From assembly GCA_009746045.1 (NCBI GenBank), contig RPFO01000132.1:955590-1008089 (forward strand): a stretch of 52,500 bases of DNA. The letters run 5' to 3'. Below, piece by piece: positions 10,599 through 22,212 of this stretch. This DNA comes from Mesostigma viride (lineage: Eukaryota > Streptophyta > Mesostigmatophyceae > Mesostigmatales > Mesostigmataceae). Position 1 is the stretch's first letter. Each line of letters starts with the position of its first letter. The translations under genes and the position numbers were made by a program. The notes under the pieces are model-generated. The model had not been told where the DNA came from, did no database searches, and saw only the letters and a list, made by a program, of their open reading frames with translations.

Positions 10599-11891
10599 CT
10601 CTCCCTCCCTCCTCCCTCCCTCCTCCCTCCTCCCTCCCTCCCTCCCTCCCTCCCTCCTCCTCCCTCCCTCCCTCCTCCCTCCTCCTCTCCCTCCCTCCCT
10701 CCTCCCTCCTCCTCCCTCCCTCCCTCTCCTCCCTCCTCCCTCCCTCCCTCCCTCCCTCCCTCCTCCTCCTCTCCTCCTCCCTCCTCCCTCCCTCCTCCTC
10801 CCTCCTCCTCCTCCCTCTCCTCCCTCCCTCCCCTCCTCCCTCCCTCCCTCCTCCTCCCCTCCCTCCCTCCCTCCCTCCCTCCCTCCCTCCCTCCTCCCTC
10901 CCTCCCTCCCTCCCTCCCTCCCTCCCTCCTCCTCCTCCTCCCTCCCTCCTCCCTCCCTCCTCCTCCCTCCCTCTCCTCCTCCCTCCTCCCTCCTCCCCTC
11001 CCTCTCCCTCCCTCTCCTCCCTCCCTCCCTCCTCCTCCCTCCCTCCCTCCTCCCTCCCTCCCTCCCTCCTCCCTCCCTCCCTCCTCCTCCCTCCCTCTCC
11101 TCCTCCCTCTCCTCTCCTCCTCCCTCCCTCCTCCCTCCCTCCCTCCCTCCTCCTCCCTCCTCCCTCCTCCTCTCCCCCTCCTCCCTCCTCCCTCCTCTCC
11201 TCCTCCTCCTCCTCCCTCCCTCCCTCCTCCCTCCCTCCCTCTCCTCCTCCCTCCTCCTCCCTCCCTCCCTCCCTCCCTCCCTCCCTCCTCCCTCCTCCTC
11301 CCTCCTCCTCCCTCCCTCCCTCCCTCCCTCCCTCCCTCCTCCCTCCCTCCCTCCCTCCCCCTCTCCCTCCCTCCTCCCTCCCTCCCTCCCTCCCTCCCTC
11401 CCTCCCTCCTCCTCCCTCCCTCCTCCCCCTCCCTCCCTCCCTCCCTCCCTCCCTCCTCCCTCCCTCCCTCCCTCCTCCCTCCTCCCTCTCCCTCCCTCCC
11501 TCCTCCCTCCCTCCCTCCCTCCTCCCTCCCTCCCTCCCTCCCTCCCTCCCTCCTCCCTCCCTCCCTCCCTCCTCCTCCCTCCCTCCCTCCCTCCCTCCCT
11601 CCCTCCCTCCCTCCCTCCCTCCCTCCTCCCTCCCTCCCCCTCCTCCCTCCTCCCTCCCTCCCTCCCTCCCTCCCTCCTCCCTCCTCCCTCCCTCCCTCCC
11701 TCCCTCCCTCCCTCCCTCCCTCCCTCCCTCCCTCCCTCCTCCCTCCCTCCTCCTCCCTCCCTCCCTCCTCCCTCCCTCCCCTCCTCCCTCCCTCCCTCCC
11801 TCCCTCCCTCCCTCCCTCCCTCCCTCCCTCCCTCCCTCCCTCCCTCCCTCCCTCCCTCCCTCCCTCCCTCCCTCCCTCCCTCCCTCCCTCT
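10599..11891. repeat. 1.3-kb CCT/CCCT pyrimidine satellite
   Basis: An irregular mixture of CCT and CCCT units, almost purely pyrimidine on the plus strand, becoming regular (CCCT)n toward the right end. The long open frames across it (Pro/Ser/Leu-rich on plus, Gly/Glu/Arg-rich on minus) are by-products of the repeat. No exon is recognised next to it. Confidence 0.95.
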
Positions 11892-12754
11892 CACCCAAGT
11901 TTTCTTTTTGCGTGTACATTTGCATGCAAGTTAACAGAATAGGCAAAAAGAAAGAAGCATGTTTCGCCCATAGCTTGACATTCCTTTGCATGCGTGCATG
12001 TGTGTGTGTGTGCACGCGTGTTGGTCATTTCTAGGTTGATTTTTTGCCCTCCTTGCATGTCTGATTGTGTGGACACAGACAGCGGACATCTCAGCATTGG
12101 CCATCATCCGAGGTTCCAGTCCTGATTATTCATGCCGGCGTTGACTAGGCATGCGGGCCGACACTGCTACAAATCCGTGAGAGTCCAGCAATTGGTGGAG
12201 CTTGGAGCTATAAACTGAAGAGCTAACTGACCAAACACCTGCCTTTATGTCGATCACGTTGCCCAGGCTTGTTAGCTATGGTGGCTTCATGTCATGTGTA
12301 TTGTAGGTAGTAGTGTTTCATGTGCTAGCTGATGATCTAGGTTATACAGCTCTCCATGTTCTTATCCCTCCATATTTGGCCTTACCGCTCTACAGTCGGT
12401 GTGGGCTCCCCATGTTACCAAATTTGGTAAGCATAGTGGTTTGGGCCGTGGTACCTGCAACCCTGTCACTAGAAACTGAGTGGATAATGAAGCATGAGGT
12501 ATGACTAATTGATTAATTGATTAACGTGAGTATATTAATTAATGAATAAGTAAGCAAGTAATTAATTAGTGTATGAAGTAATGAATGTCCATACACGTAC
12601 GGAGTGCCTGATCAGAATACACGTACTACACGTAATGTATGAATGAATGTCACCTAGACTGCGTCACGGGTATGGAAAGGGGGGATGGGGCTACAGTTTG
12701 AGTGGATATGACTCACAAAATTATTGCGACAACACAACCTCCTCTAGATATTTT
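11892..12754. other. Intergenic, AT-rich toward the right
   Basis: A short TG repeat lies near 12000-12015 and an AATT/TTAATTAA-rich stretch at 12505-12570. No gene recognised. Confidence 0.3.
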
Positions 12755-12975
12755 GATTAATAAATTAAACTTGATCGACATAACCGCATCAATCACGCAT
12801 TAAATTAAATTATAACATGACTCCGTTGGGAGATCGTGTAGCATGTATTCCCTTGCTTGATGGATGGGGGTCCAGGCGAAGCCGCGAAACCTAACTAAGC
12901 TATCTCTAAACTAATCTATAAAATCCTAGCTACTCTACTCAGCAAAGCGCCCCTGAAGTCCTCCTGGGGGGGGGG
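12755..12975 (-). mobile_element. Minus-strand LINE 3'-end fragment
   Basis: Read on the minus strand it matches 14850-15060: GCTTTGCTGAGTAGAGTAGC, then the ATCCATC..GGAATAC..GCTACA stretch, the CTCCCAACGGAGT hairpin, and an AATTTAATTTAAT tail. Only the 3' UTR is present. A run of 12 G (plus strand) at about 12965 marks the truncated 5' edge. Confidence 0.75.
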
Positions 12976-13197
12976 GGGCAATCACGAATGCACATGAGCA
13001 TAAATCTCTGTGATCAGTGGGTGGTGGGGTATGGGTTGTGGGGTACGGGTCGGCAACACAGATTCAAGTAGGGGCAACATTTGTAATTTGCACGTAGCCA
13101 TGCACGTGATGATTAATTAATTGATTCAGCTAGGTGTCATGTGTGCATGTTAGCGCAGCATGCTCATGAGGTCACTAGCCAGCACATGTAAAATTTA

Positions 13198-14776
13198 TTG
13201 TTTTGTTTAGTTATCAAGACCCATTATGTATATGCTCTTGCTTGGACTTCTATGCGCACTTCTATGCGCACGGCCCTGGACGGTCACCTTAGCGAGACTC
13301 AGCACGGCTTCCGTTCAGGTCGCAACACAGTACAGGCGCTCTTCGCTACTCGCAGACTGGTGGAGGAACTGCAACGCCTTCAGCCTGGTGAGTCCCCTTT
13401 GCACCTTGTGCTGGTGGACTTCATCAAAGCCTTCGATTCGGTTTTCTGGCCTGCGCTTTGGGACATCCTCGAGTTGTTCCGGATCCCCCGCCCCCTGATT
13501 GCTGTCATCCGCAACCTGTATGAAGGGTCCACCACTTCGGTGCGCACTTCTTACGGGACCACGCCCCCATGCCCTTTACAGAAGGGTGTGTGGCAGGGCT
13601 GCGTGCTGTCGCCCTACCTGTTCATTATTGTTGTCGAATACGTAATGATTCAGGCGCGCAAGCGATTTGCCCGCATCGTGGGCAGGGAACCAGGAGTGCA
13701 GGTTGCTAACAAATTCTGGCATGGCGGTGCGGACACGGAGATTTGGCTAGCAGACATCATTTACGCAGACGACACCACCCTCTTCGAGGACACTGAGCAC
13801 GTGCAGACATGGCTTGACTGCCTGGCCCTCGAGGCCCGTGCAGTGGGGCTTGAGGTCAGCAAGAAGACAGAGGCCCTGGCGGTTGGGCTCACCAACTCAG
13901 CGCCGCCCCTCTATCTCCTAGACGGCTCTCGAGTCCTGTATCGGGACCGCGTTAAGCTGCTGGGCAGCCTGCTCCCTAGCTGCGAGGTTGATGTGGACCA
14001 CCGCATCTCCCTCGCCTGGCACGCTTTACGCCAGTACCGGGCCCTGTGGCGCAAGCCCCTGGGCAAGATCGAGAAACAGGACCTGTTCAAGGTCCTCGTC
14101 CTTCCTGTTCTCACGTATGGCGCCGAGACGTGGACCCTCACCGCCGACCTGGCCCGCAAGCTGGACGGCGCGGTCACCAGCATGCTGCGTTCCATTTTCA
14201 GAGTAGGATATGCTGCTCATGTCCGCAATGAGGACCTGTACCAGGGCATGCCCTATATCACCAGCACAATTAAGCAACGCCGCCTGCAGCTAGTAGGGCA
14301 CCTAGCTCGCACCAACCAGGTAGACACCTCACGTGGCCCCCCCGCAGGACTGCGACCAGCCCAGCCTGGCCGGCACCTCCTGACGTGGGCTGGGCCCAGT
14401 GATGTTAGACGCCGCAAGGCCCGCACCTTCAAGGAACAGCTAGTAGAGGACATGGGGGGCCTAGGCCTCTCCGTGATTTGGAAGAAGATGATGGACAAGG
14501 CCAAGTGGGCCCAGGTCATAGAGGACAACGAGCCCCCCCCAGTGGGGAAGCGCCCGCGTGTGCAATCCCGCGGGAGGCACGCTAGATAGCTCCCCCTAGG
14601 GCAGCGTGCGGCTGCCTAGATAGATGTTGTAGTTAGAATGTTGTTAGATAGATGTAGTATGTAGCCAATGTAGATAGATTAGACCGGTAGGAATGTGTGC
14701 ACCCATCCATCCATCCATCGGGGTTAATGCTCCGTGACTCCCCAACGGGAGCACGAGTCTAATTAATTAATTAATT
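13198..14776 (+). mobile_element. 5'-truncated RTE-like LINE with intact reverse transcriptase frame
   Basis: One open frame, 13198-14589, carries the C-terminal ~460 residues of ORF2. In order: QHGFRSGRNT; motif A (LVDFIKAFDSV, about 13411); motif B (GVWQGCVLSPYLFII, about 13585); motif C (YADD at 13762-13773); motif D (EVSKKTEALAVG); motif E (VKLLGSLLPS); then an RTE-like C-terminus (YGAETWTLTADLARKLDG, RRLQLVGHLART) ending in a basic tail. There is no endonuclease and no convincing start codon, so it is a truncated copy even though the remaining frame is uninterrupted. The 3' UTR runs to a hairpin (ACTCCCCAACGGGAG) near 14735 and an (AATT)n tail at 14761-14776. The frame is cleaner than that of the copy at 3-5.5 kb, which suggests a younger insertion. 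Confidence 0.9.
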
Positions 14777-15060
14777 GGACTTCTATGCAGAACAAGAAGA
14801 GGTGGAAGAGGATTGTCCAGGCTCACACGCCAGCCCCTGTGGGCAAGCCCCCATCCCCCCAAGAGGAAGGGGCACTTTGCTGAGTAGAGTAGCTAGGGTT
14901 TTCTAGATTAGATTAGTTAGCTTAGAGTTAGATTAGCTCGGTTTCGCGGCTTTGCCCACCTCCATCCATCCAGCAAGGAATATGTGCTACATTCATGATA
15001 TCCCAACGGAGTCATGTTATCAAGGAGACAACAAAATGTTATAATTTAATTTAATTTAAT
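14777..15060 (+). mobile_element. Second short LINE 3' end joined to the previous tail
   Basis: Starts directly at the (AATT)n tail of the preceding LINE. It encodes the last residues of ORF2 (RWKRIVQAHTPAPVGKPP..) and then the 3' UTR shared with 5679-5935 and with the minus strand at 12755-12975, ending in AATTTAATTTAATT. It is probably an insertion into, or a priming event from, the neighbouring tail. Confidence 0.75.
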
Positions 15061-16829
15061 TATGTATGCTCGAGTGACGCATTCACTAAATTCACCTAGT
15101 TTCATCCCATGGCTGCAATGGTTGGGGGCGGTCACCGCATATTCATCAACAGGCTTTACAAAGGGTACGTATTGGTTTTCAATTATTTTTTTCACTTAGA
15201 TTGCGTCACGCGGGCATAAGTCCTCAGTGGGACTTGGGAATAAAGGGGCCTACATGATGGCCACACATGAAGGATGTGCAACAAATACACTTGAGGGTGA
15301 GATGATGGGTGTACAATAGTCTTAGATGAGTGTAGAATAGTCTGAGCACAATGTAAACCCATAGCGATCATTTAGCGACCATGAGTGCGACCATGAGTGC
15401 GACCATGAGTGTGAGTCCACCCTGAATGCACCAATTCTTTACCAACAGCTACGGTATAACAATTGCCCCGAAATGGCTAGCAATATCAAGCGAAGCTACC
15501 TGACCGGTCCCAAACAGGCGTGGGGGTCATTGACACACACAAGCACTCGGCCGGGTCAATCCTGCACATGGCTACGGCCGGCATGTCGAACTTGTAACCA
15601 ATTAGGCCTAAAAGGCTCAGCCTCACCATGGACCACCATTTCTAGGCGTGACATGTGGCAATAAAGTTGCATGCACATACTATAGAAGGCACATAAATGG
15701 TGTTCATCTCGTTGTATAATGGTCTACATTTTTGTATATACTGCCATCCTGGCATCACGGGCCGCATGTCCCAAAAGCCAATCGCGAGATGTAGTAGCAA
15801 TGTACACTATTTCAATCCACTAAATTATAGTTTAGTATTACCCTAACACATGTACGCACAAAGCATTACAACAAATGACACAACACTACCATTATCACAT
15901 GCGACACATTATGCTATATATGAAATCCTTCACTTTCACTCACGAGATATACAACCAAGTTGATATGCAGAAAGCCATATAGGAAAGGCACGCATTGTTA
16001 CAGCGCTCTGTTGCCTTTCCCGACAATTTCATAAGATGCTTTCTTGGAAATTTACAGCGACGTATGTGCAGGCAAGGCATGGTAAGCATAGAAGACGAGA
16101 GATGGAAGCAGGGTCGGGTTGTGTGTGTGTGTGGGGGGGGGGGGGGGAGGCATAAGGCAGGATGGTCGATCAGGAGGGGAGGGAAAAAGTGGGGCTGGTA
16201 TGACCCAGCGCTTTCAGACGAGAAAACGCCCGTTCTCAGGTAAGCGTACATCCATTATGTCTTCCGTCATTAGTCGACCACGCCCAACGGGTTTCAGGAG
16301 GAGAAAAAAGCTTAGCTTGCTTTTATTGTGACTAGTAAAGACCAGGCTTGACAATACTCTTAAGCTTACAGGTATGAATCCCAGGGACGTAAAAGGTTCG
16401 TCGTCTTAACTTACCTTAGGACCTTACGACCAATTATACCTTGGGCAAACATCCAAATGCCTTTTGTAAGACCGGCGCGACCCATGCAAGGAGTAATAGC
16501 GGTATTAGGACGAGACCATAGCAACACTAGCTAAAGGCCTAAATATTAGAACACACCCGGCACTCAAGTCTGCACTACGTTTCCGTGGCCATACTAATAA
16601 AGGGCGGGCTAGCTTGACTTCGCGTTCCCTAACAATGCACCCGGTAATTCCTTTTCTCAGAGAAATAATTCCTCAATGTGCTAGGTAGTCACGGTGAAGT
16701 GCCATTAATGTGCTCAAGTCCCGTATGCCGGGCAGCATGCACGCCATCGGCCCTGTTTCCCGCGCTAATTCGTGTGCCGGCCCGGCGCGGCTTGTCTGGG
16801 CGCGTCGGATTTTAGTGCGGTATTGGCCC
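15061..16829. other. Intergenic, nothing recognised
   Basis: A TG/poly-G tract lies at 16117-16147. Frames are short and featureless and no RNA gene was found. Confidence 0.3.
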
Positions 16830-16894
16830 GGACCCCCGCACTCGCCCCCGCACAAGAGTTTTCTTCATCCTGGCCCGAATAGGAGCTTCCGTCT
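16830..16894 (+). repeat. Left half of an interrupted dispersed repeat
   Basis: Reverse complement of about 9231-9295 (core CCCGCACAAGAGTTTTCTTC). The match stops at GGAGCTTCC near 16885. The sequence that should follow, judged from 9105-9230, is found only at 20051-20185, so the two halves are about 3.15 kb apart. Confidence 0.6.
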
Positions 16895-16984
16895 TCGAGA
16901 CTCGTCCCGGGCCATGCATGCGGGCGGTGCGGCACAAATACCTGCAAATTAGCCAAAATTAGTCAGCCATGGTTTTAAAAGTAA

Positions 16985-17585
16985 CTAATGGAATTTTAAG
17001 GCATGGTAAAACCAGTCCTGAAAAGCTAGCAGCCCAGTTTTATCGCGTGTAGACTGTTTGCTTTCTCGACATTTTGTTCGGACGCGAGTGCATTATCACG
17101 GGAAGCATTACGATTGGTACGTGAAGCCTCTGCTCTATGACGGGAAGGCATCTGGCGTTGCTGCAACTGGAATCAGGCCAGTGCCATGTTCGGCACCGTG
17201 CACGCGGAAATAAGGCGCCGTCACGTTAGATAGCACTGCTGAGGACGAGCTGCGCCTGCCTGCTCATAGTTACCGAGTTTTTCTCGCATCGCACTGCATT
17301 ATTGCTGGCCAGACTTTGCTGCCTTTATGCCCGACAGATTGGTTCACGAACCGTTTTAATTTGCTGCGTGCGTGGCTCCTGCCCTTCCATGGCAATGTTT
17401 GCAATTTCGCACTTTTTCGTTGTGATTGTTGGCACATACTACACAGCCATGCACATGACATACTGCATGAAGGTCGCAAAGTTAGGTATAGTTTCTGCTT
17501 GTAAATCCTGACGTTATTGCTTCACACACGCTTCCTTGCAATGAAGGCCCTGGCCGAAGCTCGTTGCTTGCCAAAGCCTTCCTGT
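16985..17585 (+). repeat. Segmental duplication, copy 1
   Basis: Direct repeat of 21609-22212, estimated above 90% identical by eye. It lacks an 18-bp stretch present in copy 2 (after CGATTGGTA) and carries an extra 17-bp stretch (CTCCTGCCCTTCCATGG, inside GCGTGGC). No clear coding frame is conserved between copies. It may be a non-autonomous mobile element of unknown type. Confidence 0.8.
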
Positions 17586-18300
17586 GTTGAACAGCGGTTC
17601 TCAGTGGGCACATGAAAGAGACGTTGCCAGGCATTGTAAGATTTCCAACCACACGCTTGTCCTGTAACCATGCAATTCATTCCATTTGCGTTATGAAGCT
17701 GGCAGCTTGTGAGCCTGCAACCATTAATTGCAGTTTGGCACATGTTACAACAAGTAGGCTCCTTGAATTAAGGCTGCTTTCTCGCTTATTTTTGCTGATG
17801 CTACAGGCAACTTTGGACTTTACACGAACTTGAGTCCCACCCGCATCCAGCCCCCCCAATCATCCATCCACTCCGTCCCTACCCACCCAATTATACCACC
17901 GTCTTCCCGCCCACTCTTGAACTAATCAGCCCAACCCCCCAGCCCAAGACACAGGCAAATGCCCATGTAGCCACCCATGTGCGCGTGCGAAGAGACACTC
18001 AACTAGCTAGGCTGCATATACGTGCCATGGGGGCATAACAGGTGCATGGGCGCAGGTGCACATGCAGGCCCGCAGGCATGCACACAAGCAGGCAGGCAGG
18101 CTGACAGATGGGTGGGCAGTAGGCGGGTGGCAGACATGCAGGCGGGCAGGCGGGAGGATGGGCAGAACGTTGGGTGGACAGGCGAGTAAGAAGGTCGTTG
18201 GGTCCAAGCAACCAGTTTATTGGTGATGGATTAATGTATGTGGCGCATGTGTGCAAGTCTGCCTGTGTTTGTGTGGGATTGTATGCATGTGCACGTGTGC
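17586..18300. other. Intergenic, nothing recognised
   Basis: No gene or RNA recognised. GCAGGC-rich short repeats lie at about 18065-18160. Confidence 0.3.
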
Positions 18301-18359
18301 TCGTGGGTGTGTGCACATTTGTGTGCATGTGTGTTCTGACGACGATGTGTGTGTTAGTG

Positions 18360-19020
18360 TGTGCGCATGTGTTAGCGTGCATGTGCGCACGTGGGTGTGT
18401 GCATGTGTGCATGTGTGCATGTGTGCATGTGTGCGTGTGTGCGTGTGTGCGTGTGTGCATGTGTGCGTGTGTGCGTGTGTGCGTGTGTGCATGTGTGCGT
18501 GTGTGCGTGTGTGCGTGTGTGCATGTGTGCATGTGTGCGTGTGTGCGTGTGTGCGTGTGTGCGTGTGTGCGTGTGTGCGTGTGTGCGTGTGTGCGTGTGT
18601 GCGTGTGTGCGTGTGTGCGTGTGTGCGTGTGTGCGTGTGTGCGTGTGTGCGTGTGTGCTGTGTGCGTGTGTGCGTGTGTGCGTGTGTGCATGTGTGCATG
18701 TGTGCGTGTGTGCGTGTGTGCGTGTGTGCGTGTGTGCGTGTGTGCGTGTGTGCGTGTGTGCGTGTGTGCGTGTGTGCGTGTGTGCGTGTGTGCGTGTGTG
18801 CGTGTGTGCGTGTGTGCATGTGTGCGTGTGTGCGTGCGTGCATGTGTGCATGTGTGCATGTGTGCATGTGTGCATGTGTGCATGTGTGCATGTGTGTATG
18901 TGTGTGCGTGTGTGCATGTGTGTGTGAACATTTGTGTGCATGTGTAGTATGTGGGCGTGTGTGTGTGAACATTTGTGTGCATGTGCAGTATGTGTGTGTG
19001 TGTGTGTGTGCATGTGTGTG
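18360..19020. repeat. GTGTGC / GTGTGT satellite
   Basis: A hexanucleotide GTGTGC array (with GTGTGCAT variants) of about 550 bp, grading into TG repeats and three longer units (TGTGTGAACATTTGTGTGCATG). The Cys/Val- and His/Thr-rich frames are repeat artefacts. Confidence 0.95.
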
Positions 19021-20050
19021 TGCTGGGGGGTAGGATGGATAGGGAAAACAAAGAGTGAAAAATGCAAGGTGTGGGGGAGTTCAATGTTTCACCTCGCGGC
19101 AAAAGTCATTGTGCCTGCCGCGTGTATTGACAAGCAGCTGTGGGCACGGTTGCAGCAAGTGAGTACACGCCAAGGGCCTAGACGGTTCATGCACTAGCAC
19201 ACAGCCAGTGGGACGAAACATCTGCACATATAACTTGGGTTCATCAATTCTGCACATTACCGGCTTGGGTTCATCAACTGAATTCTGCACCTTACACTTG
19301 CATGGCTCATGGTTTCAATCGCTGCTCAATTGACAGAAAATGCACAGGCCATCAACATTCAGATATGTTAATCCTGAAAAGTGACCTTCCACACCAGGAG
19401 AATGAAGGTCGATGCTGCTTTGACGCATGAGCCTAATCCACGTGCTCTCGGAGGTCTCCACCTCGGCAGGAGCACCTGCAGGCGTCGTGGCTCGCTTACC
19501 TCAAGCAATATGCGCATGCTGAAAGCTACCGGGGTCTATGCAGAGTTACATTATCGGCCCGGACAAAGCACAAAACCTTTCTCGGCAACGAAGCTCTGAG
19601 CAGCGCTATATTGTCGTGGCCGGACTTCAATGTCGCCATTAAAATGTCAAAAGCTGTTTGATTCGTCCAAGGAAAATGCGTGCATGGTAGACAGATAATA
19701 AGATGCCCGGGCGTATAGACATGACAAGCAACTGCTTAGATGGCGCTCCTCGCGTTTTCCCTCGACTCAGTTCGTAATGGCGCCTAATCCAATGCAGCAA
19801 ATGCACATGGGTGTGACCAGAATACAGAGCCTAGTGCACGCGGCAATATTGTTTGGTCTGTCGCACAATTGCTGTTGTGTTTGCAATTATTTTGCTCGCT
19901 CAGATGCAGGATTAACTTCGGCTTGATTTCTTAATTACCCTCGTGTGCAGGTCATACGGCTGACATTCCTCTAGCTTTCGTACAGTAGCCATGGCTGAAT
20001 TTTGCTTCCAGGTACTGAACAAGTGAACACGGCCTGCACCTCGACCCCCG
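19021..20050. other. Intergenic, nothing recognised
   Basis: No motif-bearing frame. TTGGGTTCATCAA occurs twice near 19234 and 19264 as a short direct repeat. Confidence 0.3.
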
Positions 20051-20185
20051 AAGACGTAAAGGCATTACGTCGGAGTTTACGTACAGATCTGTAATAAAAA
20101 AACAGATCTGCATATACGCCTAGCCATCTGTATTTTTCGGGCCCTAACTTTTCAGATCTGTCAAAAGCCCTTCTTTTTTTGAGTG
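20051..20185 (+). repeat. Right half of an interrupted dispersed repeat
   Basis: Reverse complement of 9105-9230 with the CAGATCTG motifs and the CATCTGTATTTTTCGGGCCC core. It begins at CCCCGAAGACGTAAAGG. Together with 16830-16894 it completes the arrangement seen uninterrupted at 9105-9295. Confidence 0.65.
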
Positions 20186-20304
20186 TGGACTTTTTTTTTT
20201 TGAGACTATATGCACATTAGGCCAACCTAGCGCTTGATCAGCAGGCCTCCGTTCACACCACATTGCTAATGCGATTTTTTTTTTTTGAGACGATTTTCGT
20301 TTAA

Positions 20305-21250
20305 GGCCCTTTCCACATTCGTCAGTTCCGGGGAGTTAGGGTCCTGATTCAGTCGGTTCCGGAACTAGAGGTTTCCACATTGGGCCGTCCAATTAGAAAT
20401 TTAATTTTCGGGGAAATGGGTATATTTTTATTAGCCAATTATGGACCAAAGAAGTGAGAGGGGAAATGAGTATCAGAAATTTAATTCGATACGACCGCTA
20501 ATTCGACCGGAACTGGGGTGGAACTCCTGGAACTCGAAAAAAGCAGTTCCGGCCAGTTCCAGTCAGAATTAATTTTTTTTTTTGGTCGATGCACGAAAAG
20601 GGCGGGGAACACGACGTGAAAAGGGCGGGGAACACGCCGGGAAGACAGTGCGGCCACCATCGCTGCCGCGCGTTAGTGGATGAAAGTGCGTAGCCATGAT
20701 CGCGAGACTAATAGTTATATTTCTCATCGTGCTGGTGCGCTACCTGCAGCTACGCAGGAAGCAGGCCACGATCCGCATTATTCAGGAAAATGCGGCTCGC
20801 GAGGCGGAATACATGGCAACCGCCACACAAGTGATGATGGGGATCGCAATGGACGACAAGCCAGACGACCGACGAGGCGGGTGGCAGCCCGGTCGCCCGT
20901 GTGCATATGATAGGGCCGCAGGACGTGGATTTTGGGAATCAGCAAAGCGAGGGGGTGTCATGACGGACGCGGACTTCCGTGCAACATTTCAAATGACCCG
21001 TGATTCCTTTGATCGTGTAGTGTGTATGTTGATCGCGTTAGCTAAAATTAGTCAGCCACTAGTGTCACCCGCTGGCTTCGCCCAGCCCAAAACAGGGTCC
21101 CTTTTTTTGGCAGTACTTCGCCCCGCTGCCCGCAGCCCGCAGCCCGCAGCCCGCTGCCCGCTGCCCGCTGCCCGCTGCCCGCTGCCCGCTGCCCGCTGCC
21201 CGCTGTACGCTTCCCGCTGCCCGCTGTACGCTTCCCGCTGCCCGCTGGAA
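20305..21250 (+). mobile_element. Broken PIF/Harbinger-like element
   Basis: TTAA is followed at 20305 by GGCCCTTTCCAC, resembling a Harbinger 3-bp target (TTA/TAA) plus terminal repeat. The ATG at 20696 opens a frame with a hydrophobic N-terminus (LIVIFLIVLVRYLQL), then DFRATFQMTRDSFDRVV, which resembles the N-terminal FRMSRxTFxxLL segment of HARBI1-type nucleases. After about 140 residues the frame runs into a (CCCGCTG)n array, and the DDE catalytic region is absent. No matching 3' terminal repeat was found. The family call rests on one motif and the TTAA/GGCCC end, so it is tentative. Confidence 0.45.
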
Positions 21251-21500
21251 TAGTACGGTGCTCGCTTCGCTCGCGGATTGGTGCGCAGTACGGTGCTCGC
21301 TCGCGGTACCTACTGTAGGGTGCTCGCTCGCTTCGCTCGCTTGCCGTACGGTGCTCGCTCGCTTCGCTCGCTCGCGGTAGGGTGCTCGCTCGCTTCGCTC
21401 GCTCGCCGCGCGCAGCGCACAGCTCGCTGCGCTCGCCGTGCGCTGCGCGCCAGGCCGCTTTCAGCGGCCGCTCGCTCGCTTCGCTCGCTCGCTGGGATTG
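21118..21500. repeat. (CCCGCTG)n and GCTCGCTTCGCTC arrays
   Basis: A 7-bp array with CCCGCAG, CCCGCTG and CGCTGTACGCTTC variants up to 21247, then larger repeats built from GCTCGCTCGCTTCGCTCGCT joined by GGTAGGGT or GTACGGT. It interrupts the Harbinger-like frame. Confidence 0.85.
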
Positions 21501-21608
21501 GTGGCTAGTAATTCCGGTTGTTTTGGATTGGCGGGGAAGTTGCGATGCCCTGGATAGTGCGGGATGACTACTACATTGCTAAATTAATAAATAGGATGGT
21601 TAAGTAAG

Positions 21609-22212
21609 CTAATGGAATTTGAAGGCATGGTAAAACCAGTACTGAAAAGCTATCAGCCCAGTTCTCTCGCGTGTAGATTGTTTGCTTTCTCGACATTTTG
21701 TTCGGACGCGTAGTGCATTATCACGGGAAGCATAGCGATTGGTAGCCAACGATGGCGACGTACGTGAAGCCTCTGCTCTATGACGGGAAGGCATCTGGCG
21801 TTGCTGCAACTGGAATCAGGCCAGTGCCATGTTCGGCACCGTGCACGCGGAAATAAGGCGCCGTCACGTTAGATATAGCACTGCTGAGGACGAGCTGCGC
21901 CTGCCTGCCCATATTTACCGAGTTTGTCTCGCATCACACTGCATTATTGCTGGCCAGACTTTGCTGTCTTTATGCCCGACAGACTGGTTCACGAACCGTT
22001 TTAATTTGCTGCGTGCGTGGCAATGTTTGCAATTTCGCACGTTTTCGTTGTGATTGTTGGCACATACTACATAGCCATGCACATGACATACTGCATGAAG
22101 GTCGCAAAGTTAGGTATAGTTTCTGTTTGTAAATCCTGAGTTCTTGCTTTACACACGGTTCCTTGAAATGAAGGCCCTGGCCGAAGCTCGTTGCTTGCCA
22201 AAGCCTTCCTGT
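21609..22212 (+). repeat. Segmental duplication, copy 2
   Basis: Direct repeat of 16985-17585; see copy 1 for the indels. The right end stops in CCAAAGCCTTCCTGT, immediately before the 42-bp minisatellite. Copy 1 diverges at the same point. Confidence 0.8.

Noticed and set aside
10398-12015. Proteins of nearly 500 residues rich in Pro/Ser/Leu or Gly/Glu/Arg
   Set aside because: Translation of the CCT/CCCT satellite; open on both strands and in overlapping frames, with no unique domain.
18000-19100. Cys/Val- and His/Thr-rich frames
   Set aside because: Products of the GTGTGC satellite.
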